Assembly: GCA_950295325.1 (NCBI GenBank)
Contig: OX485804.1
Span: forward strand, 36,952,001 to 37,016,000
Length of the DNA stretch: 64,000 nt
Reading direction: 5' to 3'
Source: Polytrichum commune
Taxonomy: Eukaryota > Streptophyta > Polytrichopsida > Polytrichales > Polytrichaceae
Shown here: in pieces, positions 12,280 through 22,200 of the stretch
Layout of the letters: the number at the start of each line of letters is the position of its first letter
Position numbering within the stretch: position 1 is the first letter of the stretch
The notes under the pieces: generated by a model
What the model saw: only the letters and a program-made list of their open reading frames with translations
What the model was told of the DNA's origin: nothing
The model's database searches: none
Made by a program: the position numbers and the translations under genes

Positions 12280-13335
12280 TCACCAACTTCCAAAACATAA
12301 GCCCTTGCTTTCTAAGGGTTCATGGTAAGGTTTAATCTTACTCATGTTTACCCTTCCAAGATTTTCTCCTTGTAATGTGCTTACATCCACGGTGTTGTTG
12401 TTGTAAATTTCCATAATCTCGTAAGGTCCGCTCCACCAGATCCTAAATTTACCTGGACCAGGTTTGTTCATTCTTTGATGCCATAGAATCTTTTGACCCT
12501 TGTAGAATTTTGGAGTGTTGTTCCCTTCTAATTTCTCCCTTGCTTGATGAGTTTTCTCGTTGTTCTCCTTAGTATCATAAGAGGTTTTCTTGCAATGTCT
12601 GCACCTCTTGCCTTCCATCAAAGTTTTATCTTGTCTTCTTTTTCTCATGGTTTGAGTATGCTCGATATTCTCCTCTGCTTCGATGCGAGTTAAGTCTAGT
12701 GTCTTTAATTGTTCCATTCTCCTTTTAAGAACGGGATGCCATTCTTGATTTCTTTGGAGATTCTCCTCGTTATAAATGAACGTTAATGGAAGTAATGCTT
12801 CCGTTCCAAATACCAACGAAAATGGTGTATGCTTCGTGGTGACTTTGTATGCCGTTCTATATGCCCATAATGCCGCATATAGTTTAGTGTCCCAATCCGT
12901 TCGATTGGCGTTTACCATCTTGGTAAGTGTTGTTTTAATGACTTTGTTGGTGCTCTCAGCTTGTCCGTTGGCTTGAGGGTAGTAAGTTGTCGATTTACGA
13001 TGTAACACCATAAATGTCCTAGTTAATATTTGGATTGTCTCATTTAGAAAGTGACTCCCTTAGTCACTAACTAGTTCAATCGGACATCCGAATTTGGTGA
13101 TGATCTCCTCAAATATGAATTTCGCGGTTGATGCCGCGGTGTTATCCTTAAGTGCTCTCGCTTCAACCCATTTGGTAGTGTAATCCGTGGCGGTGATGAT
13201 GTATCTATTTTTAGTACCTTTGGCGGAAGGATTGATTGGACCTATAAAGTCTATTCCCCATCTTTGAAATACTTCCGTAGGCATAATTGGATGTAATGGT
13301 TGTGCGGATTTTGATACTTTTGGTCCCACTCTTTG
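12280..13335 (-). pseudogene. Integrase catalytic core and C-terminal domain
   Basis: The core reads WGIDFIGPINPS (first Asp), then ELVSD followed by a TAA at 13062-13060 (second Asp), then YYPQANGQAESTNKV (Glu). The DDE triad is therefore visible, but a stop falls where family members usually have Gln (CAA to TAA). The ORF 13011-12280 continues with a C-terminal domain holding WWSGPYEI, the GPY/F motif of Ty3/gypsy integrases. Its end overlaps the env-like ORF start. Confidence 0.8.
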
Positions 13336-15235
13336 ACATATGTCACATTGTTTGCAATACAAATATACGTCCCTTTTCATAGTAGGCCACCAATAAAGAG
13401 CTGTCAGTATTTTGTGTAACGTGATGCTTGCCGCGAAGTGTCCTCCCGCAATGCCTTCATATGCTTCGGCGATGATCGCCTCGGTAATTGGTCCGGAGCA
13501 AATCTCCTTTTCATTCCATCGGCCCCTTCCTTGATTAATTGGTCTCCATTGATTAGTTGAAAAGGTCTACTTCTTATCGCTATTTGTTGTCTTTGAGAAA
13601 TTGTTGCCGGTGTTGTCAATCTCCCATGCGATAAGTAGTCAATAAATGGTGTCCTCCAATCTTCTTGTGGATCGGTAGTAATTGCTCCACATTGTATTTT
13701 AGTTGTTGTTTTCTTCTTACATCTCGGACATTCTTCATTGATATAATGTTCCGGGTCTTGTGTTATGGTAGGCCACCAATAAGGCCCATGGAATATTTGT
13801 TGAATTGTATCGTTCGGGTTGAGATGGTATCCATTTTGTTCATGCACTCTTTTAATTAGATGTTTAATTGGATCTCCTGTGATACATATTTTGCTTTCTC
13901 CGTGGTCTACTTCTTTCCTTAATTCTCCTTCTTCCATAAAGTAAGTTCCATTTTCGTGTTCAAATGGGTGTTGATCTCTAGTTGTCCCATGAGTCAAATA
14001 CTCTACTATTGGTGCTCTCCAATCCAATTTGGTTGTCTCATTCTTTCGTGTTGTTGGTTTAGTACCATTTCTTTGTTTGACGAAACTTTGAATATCGCGA
14101 GTCATTGTAGGCCACCAATATGGTCCTTGTGTTGCTTGCTTTATCATTTCTTCACATGTTTGGTATTTTCCATGAAGTTCCTTTAAAAATTCTTGAATTC
14201 GATTCTCCGAAATACATTCTTTTGGTATCTCCTTGGCGACAAATTGTCTCATTAGTTTGCCATTCGTGATGGCGAAGAATTGGCTTCTATTCGCAATTCG
14301 TTTTTTCTCTTCTCCGGTTAAATCATTGCTAGTTACCTTTCCGAATGACAAATATTCGACGTAAGGTTTTCTCCAATCGGATGGTGACATCTCCTTTAAT
14401 GTAGTCGTCTGCTTTCCTTTTAGATTCATCTCTTCTTGCTTCCCATTGAGTTGTAACATGCATTCTTCACATTCGTATTCCGCATGATACTTGATGTCCT
14501 CATCAATCGTAGGCCACCAATAAGGACTAAAGAATATTAATTGCTTAGTCATAGGTAAGGTCAAATGCTTGCCTTTTGCGTTGTGAGTGGCCGCTATGAG
14601 TTTCCTCCTCGACTTCGTGTGACGCATATTCGCGTATCTCCGTTGGGTAGTAATCTTATCAAGGTTCCTCCGTTGAGAACAAACCGCTTGCATTTGTTTG
14701 CCCATCGAAGTTGTTTTTCATTGGTAATATTTTCTCCACTTACTTGTCCATTTCTCAAGTACTCAAAATAGAGTGTTCTCCAATTCGTTGCGTGATTTTC
14801 TTCCGTGGTTGATTCGTCATCCGATACCGAGTCTAGTATTAGAGTATCATTTTTTTGTTCATATATTCGTCTTTCACTTTGTCGTAAGCAAACCGGACAA
14901 TCTCCGCAATAACTTGCTACGTCTCTTTTTCTTGTTGGCCACCAATAAGGTCCGCTTAGTATGGTGAACCACGTGTCTTCAAATGTTTGATGTCGCCCTT
15001 CTTGTTCATGCGCTTCCGCAATGATTTCTCCAATAATTTGTCCCTCTATGCATGTCTTCGATTCTCCACTTGGGCTAACGCGTATTAATTTTTCTCCATC
15101 CATGATGTAGGGTTCACTAGCCCTTCTTATGCGTGTTTGTTCATCTTCCGTTGTTCCTATTGTTAACAACTTTCCATACTTGAGGTATTCTTTGAACGGT
15201 TTTCTCCAATCTTCCGTTGGTTGTACATATACCAT
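13336..15235 (-). pseudogene. Five tandem integrase H2C2 zinc-binding modules
   Basis: The sequence normally contains one H2C2 (HHCC) module before the integrase core. Here five successive ~110-120-aa units each begin DWR/NWR..(E/D)YL..G and end (G)PYWWPT or LYWWPT plus a metal-binding tail. Approximate extents on the minus strand: unit 1 15211-14888, unit 2 14785-14460 (frameshift near 14615), unit 3 14378-14058, unit 4 14024-13719, unit 5 13664-13336 (frameshift near 13480). Units 1, 2 and 4 keep H-x5-H and C-x2-C. Unit 3 has lost the second His and the Cys pair. Unit 5, next to the core, has Tyr for the first His (AYEGIAGGH). Units are well diverged from one another, so the duplications are old. 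A TGA at 15241-15239 separates this from RNase H. Confidence 0.8.
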
Positions 15236-15238
15236 GTA

Positions 15239-15546
15239 TCATTCAAGGCATGGTGTCACATTTTCCTTTCCTTGTTCATTTTCTTCACTTGATTGCTCTT
15301 TTTTTTCCATGTAATCATCTTCTTCTTCTAGTACCTCCATACAAAACAAATTCGCATCCGGTAGTTGGTCGTTTACTCCGGTGGGTGGTTCTCCATTATC
15401 GATTTTTGAGAGGTGATCCGCCATCACGTGTCGTCTTCCGGGCATATACACAATCTCAAAATCGTATTCTTGTAGGAGAAGCATCCATCTTGCGATTCTC
15501 CCCGAGATTATCGGTCTATTTATCAAGTATAACAATGCTTGATGAT
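15239..15546 (-). pseudogene. RNase H C-terminal part of gypsy pol
   Basis: This continues the RT/RNase H fragment across the solo LTR at 15547-17336; the ATGAT duplication joins the two in frame at VDH/QALLYL. It shows INRPIISGRIARWMLLLQEY and the PGRRHVMADHLSKI motif typical of the RNase H end of plant gypsy pol. It ends with an acidic linker and an in-frame TGA. Confidence 0.8.
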
Positions 15547-17336
15547 TGTGAGCCCAAAAGGGTGCCCACATTTAGTCTTAGACCCTTGAAACGTTAGTTG
15601 ATGCACTTTGAAGTAGCATGTTACTTCACAAAAATATAAAAAGAGTGAAATGTTAGTCTTAGAAGTACCATGTTGTAAGAGGCTAGGATGTGAGTTGTTA
15701 TTGTGTTTTTACCTTCGGAAGGATTTGAATGAATGAGGATAGGTAAGGAGAACTTGGATTGAGTAGTTAGTGAGTAGGCTAGTACAAATGGATGGAGACA
15801 ACCAAAGTGACTCAAGAGGCAAGTGCATTCGAATTGGGATGAATGGAGGATCACATGGAGCGCACAAGTGGACCACCTCATCATGGCCACTTAATGGGGA
15901 AGGCCCAAGGAAGAATGCAAGGTGGAGGATAAGCAAATTCTCAAAGCACCAATCAAATCACGAGTTAAGCATCGTGGTTTGAATTAAGTGGTGAGCGACG
16001 ATTTGGGAAAGTAAGGGGAGAAAGTTATGGCGGCGGAAAGCGAAGGAGGCTAAGTTTGGGTTGAAGCATCCCAAGTTTGGTAAAGTGTGGTAGGTAGAAA
16101 GCCAAGGCTAGTTAAATGTTCGAATTAGGATCCTTGTTGATCATTTGAGGGAGGGAGGCTTAGAAGATAGGATTGGCGCCTACTAAGTAGGAGGAAATCT
16201 CAAGGGCTTATCGTGAGCCTTGAGGGTGCTCACCCCCTCAAGCTTACTATATAATCCCTCATTCTTCCCTCACTCATCCTCTCTTTCCTTTGTGCTCCAA
16301 GGCACCCCACGAGTTATAAGTGTGGGTGTGGGAAGCCATATTGGAGCACATGTGTGTGCTTAGTTTTTAGTTTGAGAGCCAAGGCTTGTTAGCCTTGAAG
16401 AGGGCTTGACCTCTTGGTAGAATTAGTGTTGACGTGAAGGATTTTAAAGTTAATTCATGATTCCAATTTGTGGTACTTTAAGTTCATGTTTTGAATACAC
16501 GTGGTTGCAAGTTCCATGTTTAAGAGTTGAGCACTTGATGTTGTGATGAGTGCAAAAATATACTTGTGTGGATTAGTTAGTCTTAGTGAAGTTAGGAAAT
16601 TCTCTTTCCCCCTCTCCTCTCTAGGATTTTAGGATTTTAGGATTAGAGAAGAATTGTGTGATTAGAAAGGGGTTGTTAGTAGAATTAGGGAAATTAGGTA
16701 GGAAGATTAGTTAAGGGCTTGAATAATTAGTGAGGTAGTTGGGGATTACAACTACAAAGTTGTGGGTTCATGAAGGAGCTGGGTTTATGAAGGAGCTGGG
16801 TTTGTTTAGTTAGAAAGTAAAGAGTTGGGTTTATAAAGGACCTGGGTTTGTTTAGTTAGAAGCTAAGGAGCTGGGTTCATGAAGGAGCTGGGTTTATGAA
16901 GGAGCTGGGTTTGTTTAGTTAGAAAGTAAAGAGCTGGGTTTATGAAGGACCTGGGTTTGTTTAGTTAGAAGCTAAGGAGCTGGGTTCATGAAGGAGCTGG
17001 GTTTGTTTAGTTAGAAGCTAAGAAGCTGGGTTTATGAAGGAGCTGGGTTTGTTTAGTTAGAAGCTAAGAAGCTGGGTGGACGTTAGAAGCAAACAAAGAC
17101 AAAATAGCACCCGAGCATAAGGAGGTTAAGTAGTTAACTTGTGCATTCTCCACATACGTATTGAAATCGTACATTGAGTTGTTAAAAGTGAAATTCCAGT
17201 TAAATCCAAGACCACTTGAAGGGTGAACCTTGCACTATGGACTCATCCAAGTCCAAATCCAATACCGCGGAGGAATGTGAGCCCAAACCCACTACTCGGA
17301 CTACGGACGCTTAAGGGTGGGGGGTTTGGCCTCACA
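15547..17336 (+). mobile_element. Solo LTR, GAGCCC family, copy A
   Basis: 1790 bp, starting TGTGAGCCCAAAAGGG and ending GGGGTTTGGCCTCACA, with a perfect duplication ATGAT (15542-15546, 17337-17341). It has a TATA box in ACTATATAATCCCTC near 16250. In place of the 59-aa micro-ORF it has a short frame starting MDSSKSKSNTAEE near 17238, apparently an internally deleted version. It is inserted in the RNase H domain of the gypsy element. Confidence 0.88.
16765..17075 (+). repeat. Minisatellite in LTR copy A
   Basis: Alternating GAGCTGGGTTTATGAAG and GTTTGTTTAGTTAGAAGCTA modules, roughly 17 and 40 bp, repeated about eight times. The same module type recurs in copy D at 53700, which points to common ancestry of these two copies. 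Confidence 0.85.
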
Positions 17337-17341
17337 ATGAT

Positions 17342-18269
17342 CCACGTAAAACACGAAATGATTCGCCAAGAGGTAGTGTCGGAATTTATTTACCGAATAT
17401 ACCATTGCTAAGGCTTCTCGTTCCGTCGTGCTATAATTTTTCTCCGCTTGATTTAATAATCGGCTTGCGTAATATATCGGTGAGTCAATATTTTCATTCA
17501 CCTTTTGCGCTAGTACCGCTCCAATGGCTATGTTTGATGCATCACAATGGACATGGAATTCCATTGACCAATTTGGAGCCATTAATATTGGTGTTGTCGT
17601 GAGAAGTTTCTTGACTAGTTCAAATGTTTGTTGGCAATTTATCGTCCATTCAAATGCTTCATCATTTTTTAGGAGAGCATAAAGAGGTCTCGTAGTTTGT
17701 GCAAACATCCATATGAATCTCCTATGGTATGTTACCGAGCCTAAGAATGCTCGTAAACTCTTGACATTGGTTGGTGGTGGCAAGCTTTGTATCACGGAGA
17801 TCTTTTTGGGATCTATCAAAAGTCCCTCTTTGCAAACCACGTGACCAAGTAATCTTCCCGAGGTCACACAAATCATGCATTTCTCCGGATTAAGGCTTAA
17901 CTCATTCTCTCTACATCGTTGAAGACAAAGCTTAAGGTGCTTGATATGATCCGCCTTTGTCCCATATATACTAAAATCGTCCAAAAATACTTTCATGAAA
18001 TCATTTAGAAACTCCGCGAATATCGTCATCACTCCCCTTTGAAAAGTGGATGGTGCGCTCATTAGTCCGAATGACATCACTCTAGTAGCATAAGCTCCCC
18101 ATTCCGTGATAAAACAAGTTTTCGGTTGATCCTCCGGTGCTACCCTCACTTGATTGTAACCACTAAACCCGTCTAGTAGTGACAGCATCTCGTGTCCGGC
18201 TACCGTCTCAAGAATTTCCTCCGTGAATGGTAATGGAAATGGGTCGGATTTTGTTGCTCCGTTGAGTTT
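17342..18269 (-). pseudogene. Reverse transcriptase and RNase H N-terminal part
   Basis: The fragment continues from 37507 once the CACTA element and one TTT duplication are removed (joint at DYRK/LNGATKSD). It shows the RT palm with LLDGFSGYNQVRVAPEDQ, FGLMSAPSTFQR and the catalytic box FLDD (VFLDDFSIYG). Then come TVTYHRRF-type thumb/connection sequence and the RNase H start FHVHCDASNIAIGAVLAQ and STTEREALAMVYS. There is no stop within this fragment. Confidence 0.88.
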
Positions 18270-18284
18270 CACTACAAGAAAATA

Positions 18285-18980
18285 AAAAATAAACGACTTT
18301 GTTTATGACTGTTTTTTGAGTCGTTGAGGACAGAATTGACTATTATTTTTTGTGTTATTACGGACAAGTTGTAACGGACAGTCAGTCATTTTGGACGTGA
18401 CGTCGGTACGCGGATGATATAGTCATTTAGGCTAGTCGTAAACATGGATGATTGATGTGGCTGACCGTCCATGATGTATGCATTGCGTGGCGTTACGTGG
18501 CAACACGTGTCGATATACGGTTTCCACGTCGACGTCCTAGTTGTCACGGGTGCCATGTCACCGAACACGTGGCGTTACGTGGAATCCACGTCGACATCCT
18601 AGTTGGCATGGGTGGCATGTCAACGAACACGTGGCTTCCAGGTCATTTGGCCACGTCATCCAGCCACGTGGCATACATGACATGTGTCAGTGTGCGGGTT
18701 GACATGTGGTCAAGTAATATATCGCCACGTGTCCATTATGTGGTTCTTAAGTAGTCGTTTTGAAGTTCTTGTTTTGTCATTTGCTAGTTATTAAGTAGTC
18801 ATTATTTAATCGTTTTATAGTTCTTATTTAGTCGTTTTATAGTTGTTATGTGGTCGTTTTTATAGTTCTTTAATCATTTCCTAGTTGTTATGTGGTCGTT
18901 TTCTAGTTCTTAGTTAGTACTTGTGTGGTCGTTTTCTAGTTCTTAGTTAGTACTTGTGTGGTCATTTTCTGGTTGTTGAA
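18285..18980. promoter_or_regulatory. Left subterminal repeat array of CACTA
   Basis: Two kinds of repeats are present. From about 18740 to 18970 there are GTCGTTTTATAGTTCTTA-type units. At 18525-18640 there is a ~65-bp tandem pair (CCACGTCGACGTCCTAG... and CCACGTCGACATCCTAG...), itself rich in CACGTGG words. Such arrays are the usual binding sites of the TNPA-type protein. Confidence 0.65.
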
Positions 18981-19277
18981 CAGTACATGCCATCTTTGAA
19001 CACATTCAGCCATTGTTTACTCTTTTCTTAGTTGTGCATATCATTGCGTGTCCTGAGATGAGAGGGGTAGCATTGTGAAAACATTGGCAACCAGCATTCA
19101 AACATTGGCATGCAGCCTCAATATCAAACCATGAATCACACATGAAACCAATCAAACATATTTGAATTTGATTGTGGGGTTCCCAACAAAATCTGTAAGA
19201 GTATTCATATGTGGGATCACAGTGTTTAGTGTGGGGAAGACCTTTATCTACTCCCTGCTAAGTACGTCTAAGGAAAT

Positions 19278-22200
19278 TCACGCTGCTTTCAAACTTCTCT
19301 CATTCCAAAGTGTGCTGCCTCCCACTACGTCTTTAACTAGCCACTGGTCTCCATCCTCGTGTGGGTAGGCAAGCTTCACATCACCTATGTGAGCAGTTGT
19401 CACATCAACTTTATAGCAAAATTGCGGAATCACCTTGAAGTGGAACTTGTCCACACCCCCTACGCCGCTGATTTTACCGGTTGCCACCTTGCGTCGCTTA
19501 TTTTTTGGACTCATTAGGTGCACACATTGCCCAACATTAAAAGATACCTACACAACATCCTTACATCAATCAAATGCATACCTTATGAACTGTAGTGATC
19601 ATTACAACATTGTTTCAGCAATGGATGCGGTGCGGGTAAAAACTCAACTATTAAGGGGCAAACCAATGATAATGCAATAACAAACTCACATGAGACCAAC
19701 CCCAATAGGGCTGCCTACAATTGTGCGATTGGAATAAGAGTTTACGGAACTAAGAAGAGGAACCTGATGTGTAGGCATCGAAGTATTGCCGGATGTACTA
19801 TCCAGTGCCCTCACACTCCTTCGTCGCACTTCGAAGGCCGGAACCACCTGAACATGCACAAAACAACCCACTTTGAATTAGTACCCAAGCACATGGTAGG
19901 AGGGGGAAAAAAATTCCATTGTGAACTTAAAGTTCACAACGATCCCTCACCTCCTGGAAACTTCCCAGTTGACTCTGCAATAGGAGTGCATGAGCCAAGC
20001 ACTGCCATGTTCCTTGAAAAAGACTTCAATGGACACATCCCTGGTTGCATTTGTGATTCATTAACTGTGGACCAGAAACTCGCAACGTCTTTGTGCGCAT
20101 ACAGGCGTTGAAGAGCTGGCCATAAGTTTTCCTTTAAATAAAGTTTGTCCTCAGATAAGTCCTTCACATGACCAACATAGAAAGGGGGGGGGGGGCAATC
20201 ACATTCCATGGTGGATTGCAGTCCACCCTAGGAACATGATGATCTATCATAACGGTGTTGCTGCCATTCCAACATGGCCACCGCTCCCAAACCTTGGTCA
20301 AGGGTTTCCCCCACAATGACCCCTCCTCACTCTCTTGTATTACCTCGCAATCTTTGGCTGCCCACACAAAAAATGGCTTATGTCCTTCCAAATGAGAAAA
20401 CACGGGTAGGAACTCCTGTAGGACCTCTTCCGTGTACTTTATACTCTTTCTACCCCAAAATGCTACTTTGAAAAATTTAAAGCACATTCCCAGGAACTCC
20501 ACCATCCATGGCCGATACACCAACCTACGTGTCGTTGTTTTCTTGCTCACACGAATGTTTGGATTTGGATTCGGTTCACTCAATAGAGTGGTGTCCAGAA
20601 GAGTGCCATGAAAATTGAAGATCAATAGTTTGGTGAGATTGGGAGGGTCCGCTATCGACGACATGTTCAAACGAGTCGTGAGGCTCACCTGACCAACGTG
20701 CGCATTGTCATCAGCACCAGTGTCACCTATTGTCGCAACCCATGCTAGGTCCCTTAATAATCTTGCCAATTTTCAATTCTAGCAAAGGTTACGAGTCGCT
20801 AACCCTTCGCATTCCGCCATGCTAATGGATAGCTCCTCTTACCCCGGACCAATAGTTCATAGGAGGGAACCAACCCTCCTACTTTGCTTTCGGGACTCAC
20901 CCCTTAATCGGTAACCCATTTCCCCAATGTGGACTTCCATCCATGGAAGTCCAATCCTATGTTGATCATCGCGTTGCCGGAGCAACACTACAACAACCCG
21001 AACCATACTAGGCAACTATGGCCTCACAATAGGCCAAAGCCCATGGAGGCCTTGCCGTTCGGCCTCGGGTGGGTGAGGCCACACCACCTCACCCATATAA
21101 GCCTCTAGGACTCTACGCGGGACCCCTACCCCACCGTCAAGAGACCTCTTGTCTCTCTACCAAGAGTTGGGGCCAAGTGGACATTTTCCCTTAGCTGCTG
21201 GGCCTAGAAGCCCCTAGCAGCTTCAGACCATCATAACTTCCTTGTTTGGTGTCTGATCTTAACAACCAACCACTCCATCTTCATCTACGCTTCACGTAGA
21301 TGCCGATGGACTCCTCACTTGCCCCATTTGGGCAAGTATTGACGAAGTTATGCCTGTTTGAACCTTGGCAGTCCCGGGAATCACTCCCAGGCACTGCAGT
21401 ACCAGGGCGCTGTCCCGGGACAGCGCCCCACTTAAATGGCCATAACTCCTAGCTCACACCTCCGATTGAGGTGTTCTTGAGCATTCTAGAATCACCACGC
21501 CATGAGCTACGCATAGCTCATGGCCTTACCCTTGTGCCTCCTAGTCTCCGTGGGTGGGAGGCGTTCCCAACGCCCGGGGCCCTCACCCACACTAGGATCA
21601 CTTGGGCCCTCTCACCAACGGCGCCACAAGTCCCGGGTGTCACTCCGGGGTCCCCCTTGTGCCCATGGTGTTTCGGGCACTCCTCATGGAGAGGTGCGCG
21701 ACACCTATCTTGCTTGGTGACATGGTTTTCGGGCTTTTGGGACATGAGATTGAAGATACTCCCTTCCCCGGAGAGGTAACAAGGGTTGCAACCTCAGCAA
21801 GAATCGCTACATGCCCGCCCTCTACACCCACACTCCCACCCACCCCACTCACGTCCTCCCCACTAGGACCAGCTACCTTATTCCCCCCTTGGACCCCCCC
21901 CTCCCCACTACCATCTACGCCAATGGCAGCCACCGCAACCTGTGGAATTCCAGAGTCAAGATCTGCACACCCACCATCAACCACCCCATCCCCCTGGCTT
22001 GCATTAGCTGTAGGATTAGGCTGCCCAATAGTAACCTCTGCTGGACCTCGCTTCTTGGCACCGCCCTTTGCAATCCTCCCTTTTTTCAATGGCTTCTCGC
22101 TTCCCCTAACATTGATGACCTCCTGACTATTCTCTTGCGACGCGGAGACTGCCTTTAGCTTCGCATCCTTGCTCCTGGTCATCCTTGTGTAGGTTATGGG

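Larger units (their letters stand above)
10071..12293 (-). pseudogene. Env-like ORF with transmembrane segment, after integrase
   Basis: The ATG at 12293 overlaps the end of the integrase ORF by 14 bp in another frame. The frame runs to 11557, is interrupted by a CACTA-type insertion, and resumes in frame at 10212 to a TAA at 10073-10071. Residues ~173-195 (MFKIWSLMIVVITIGNYYLRLW) form one strong hydrophobic segment flanked by basic residues. The N-terminal part is Ser/Thr/His-rich with several possible N-glycosylation sites (e.g. NSSIHSSNYTS follows the segment). An ORF with a TM segment after integrase recalls plant env-like genes of Athila and SIRE elements. There is no sequence match I can vouch for. 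The same frame stays open beyond the TAA for another ~1 kb. Confidence 0.55.

Noticed and set aside
21640-21703. C-terminal tail of the exon 6 frame reading VAHLSMRSARNTMG
   Set aside because: This is read-through into the solo LTR; the same residues appear at the other TGTCGC LTR near 9000.
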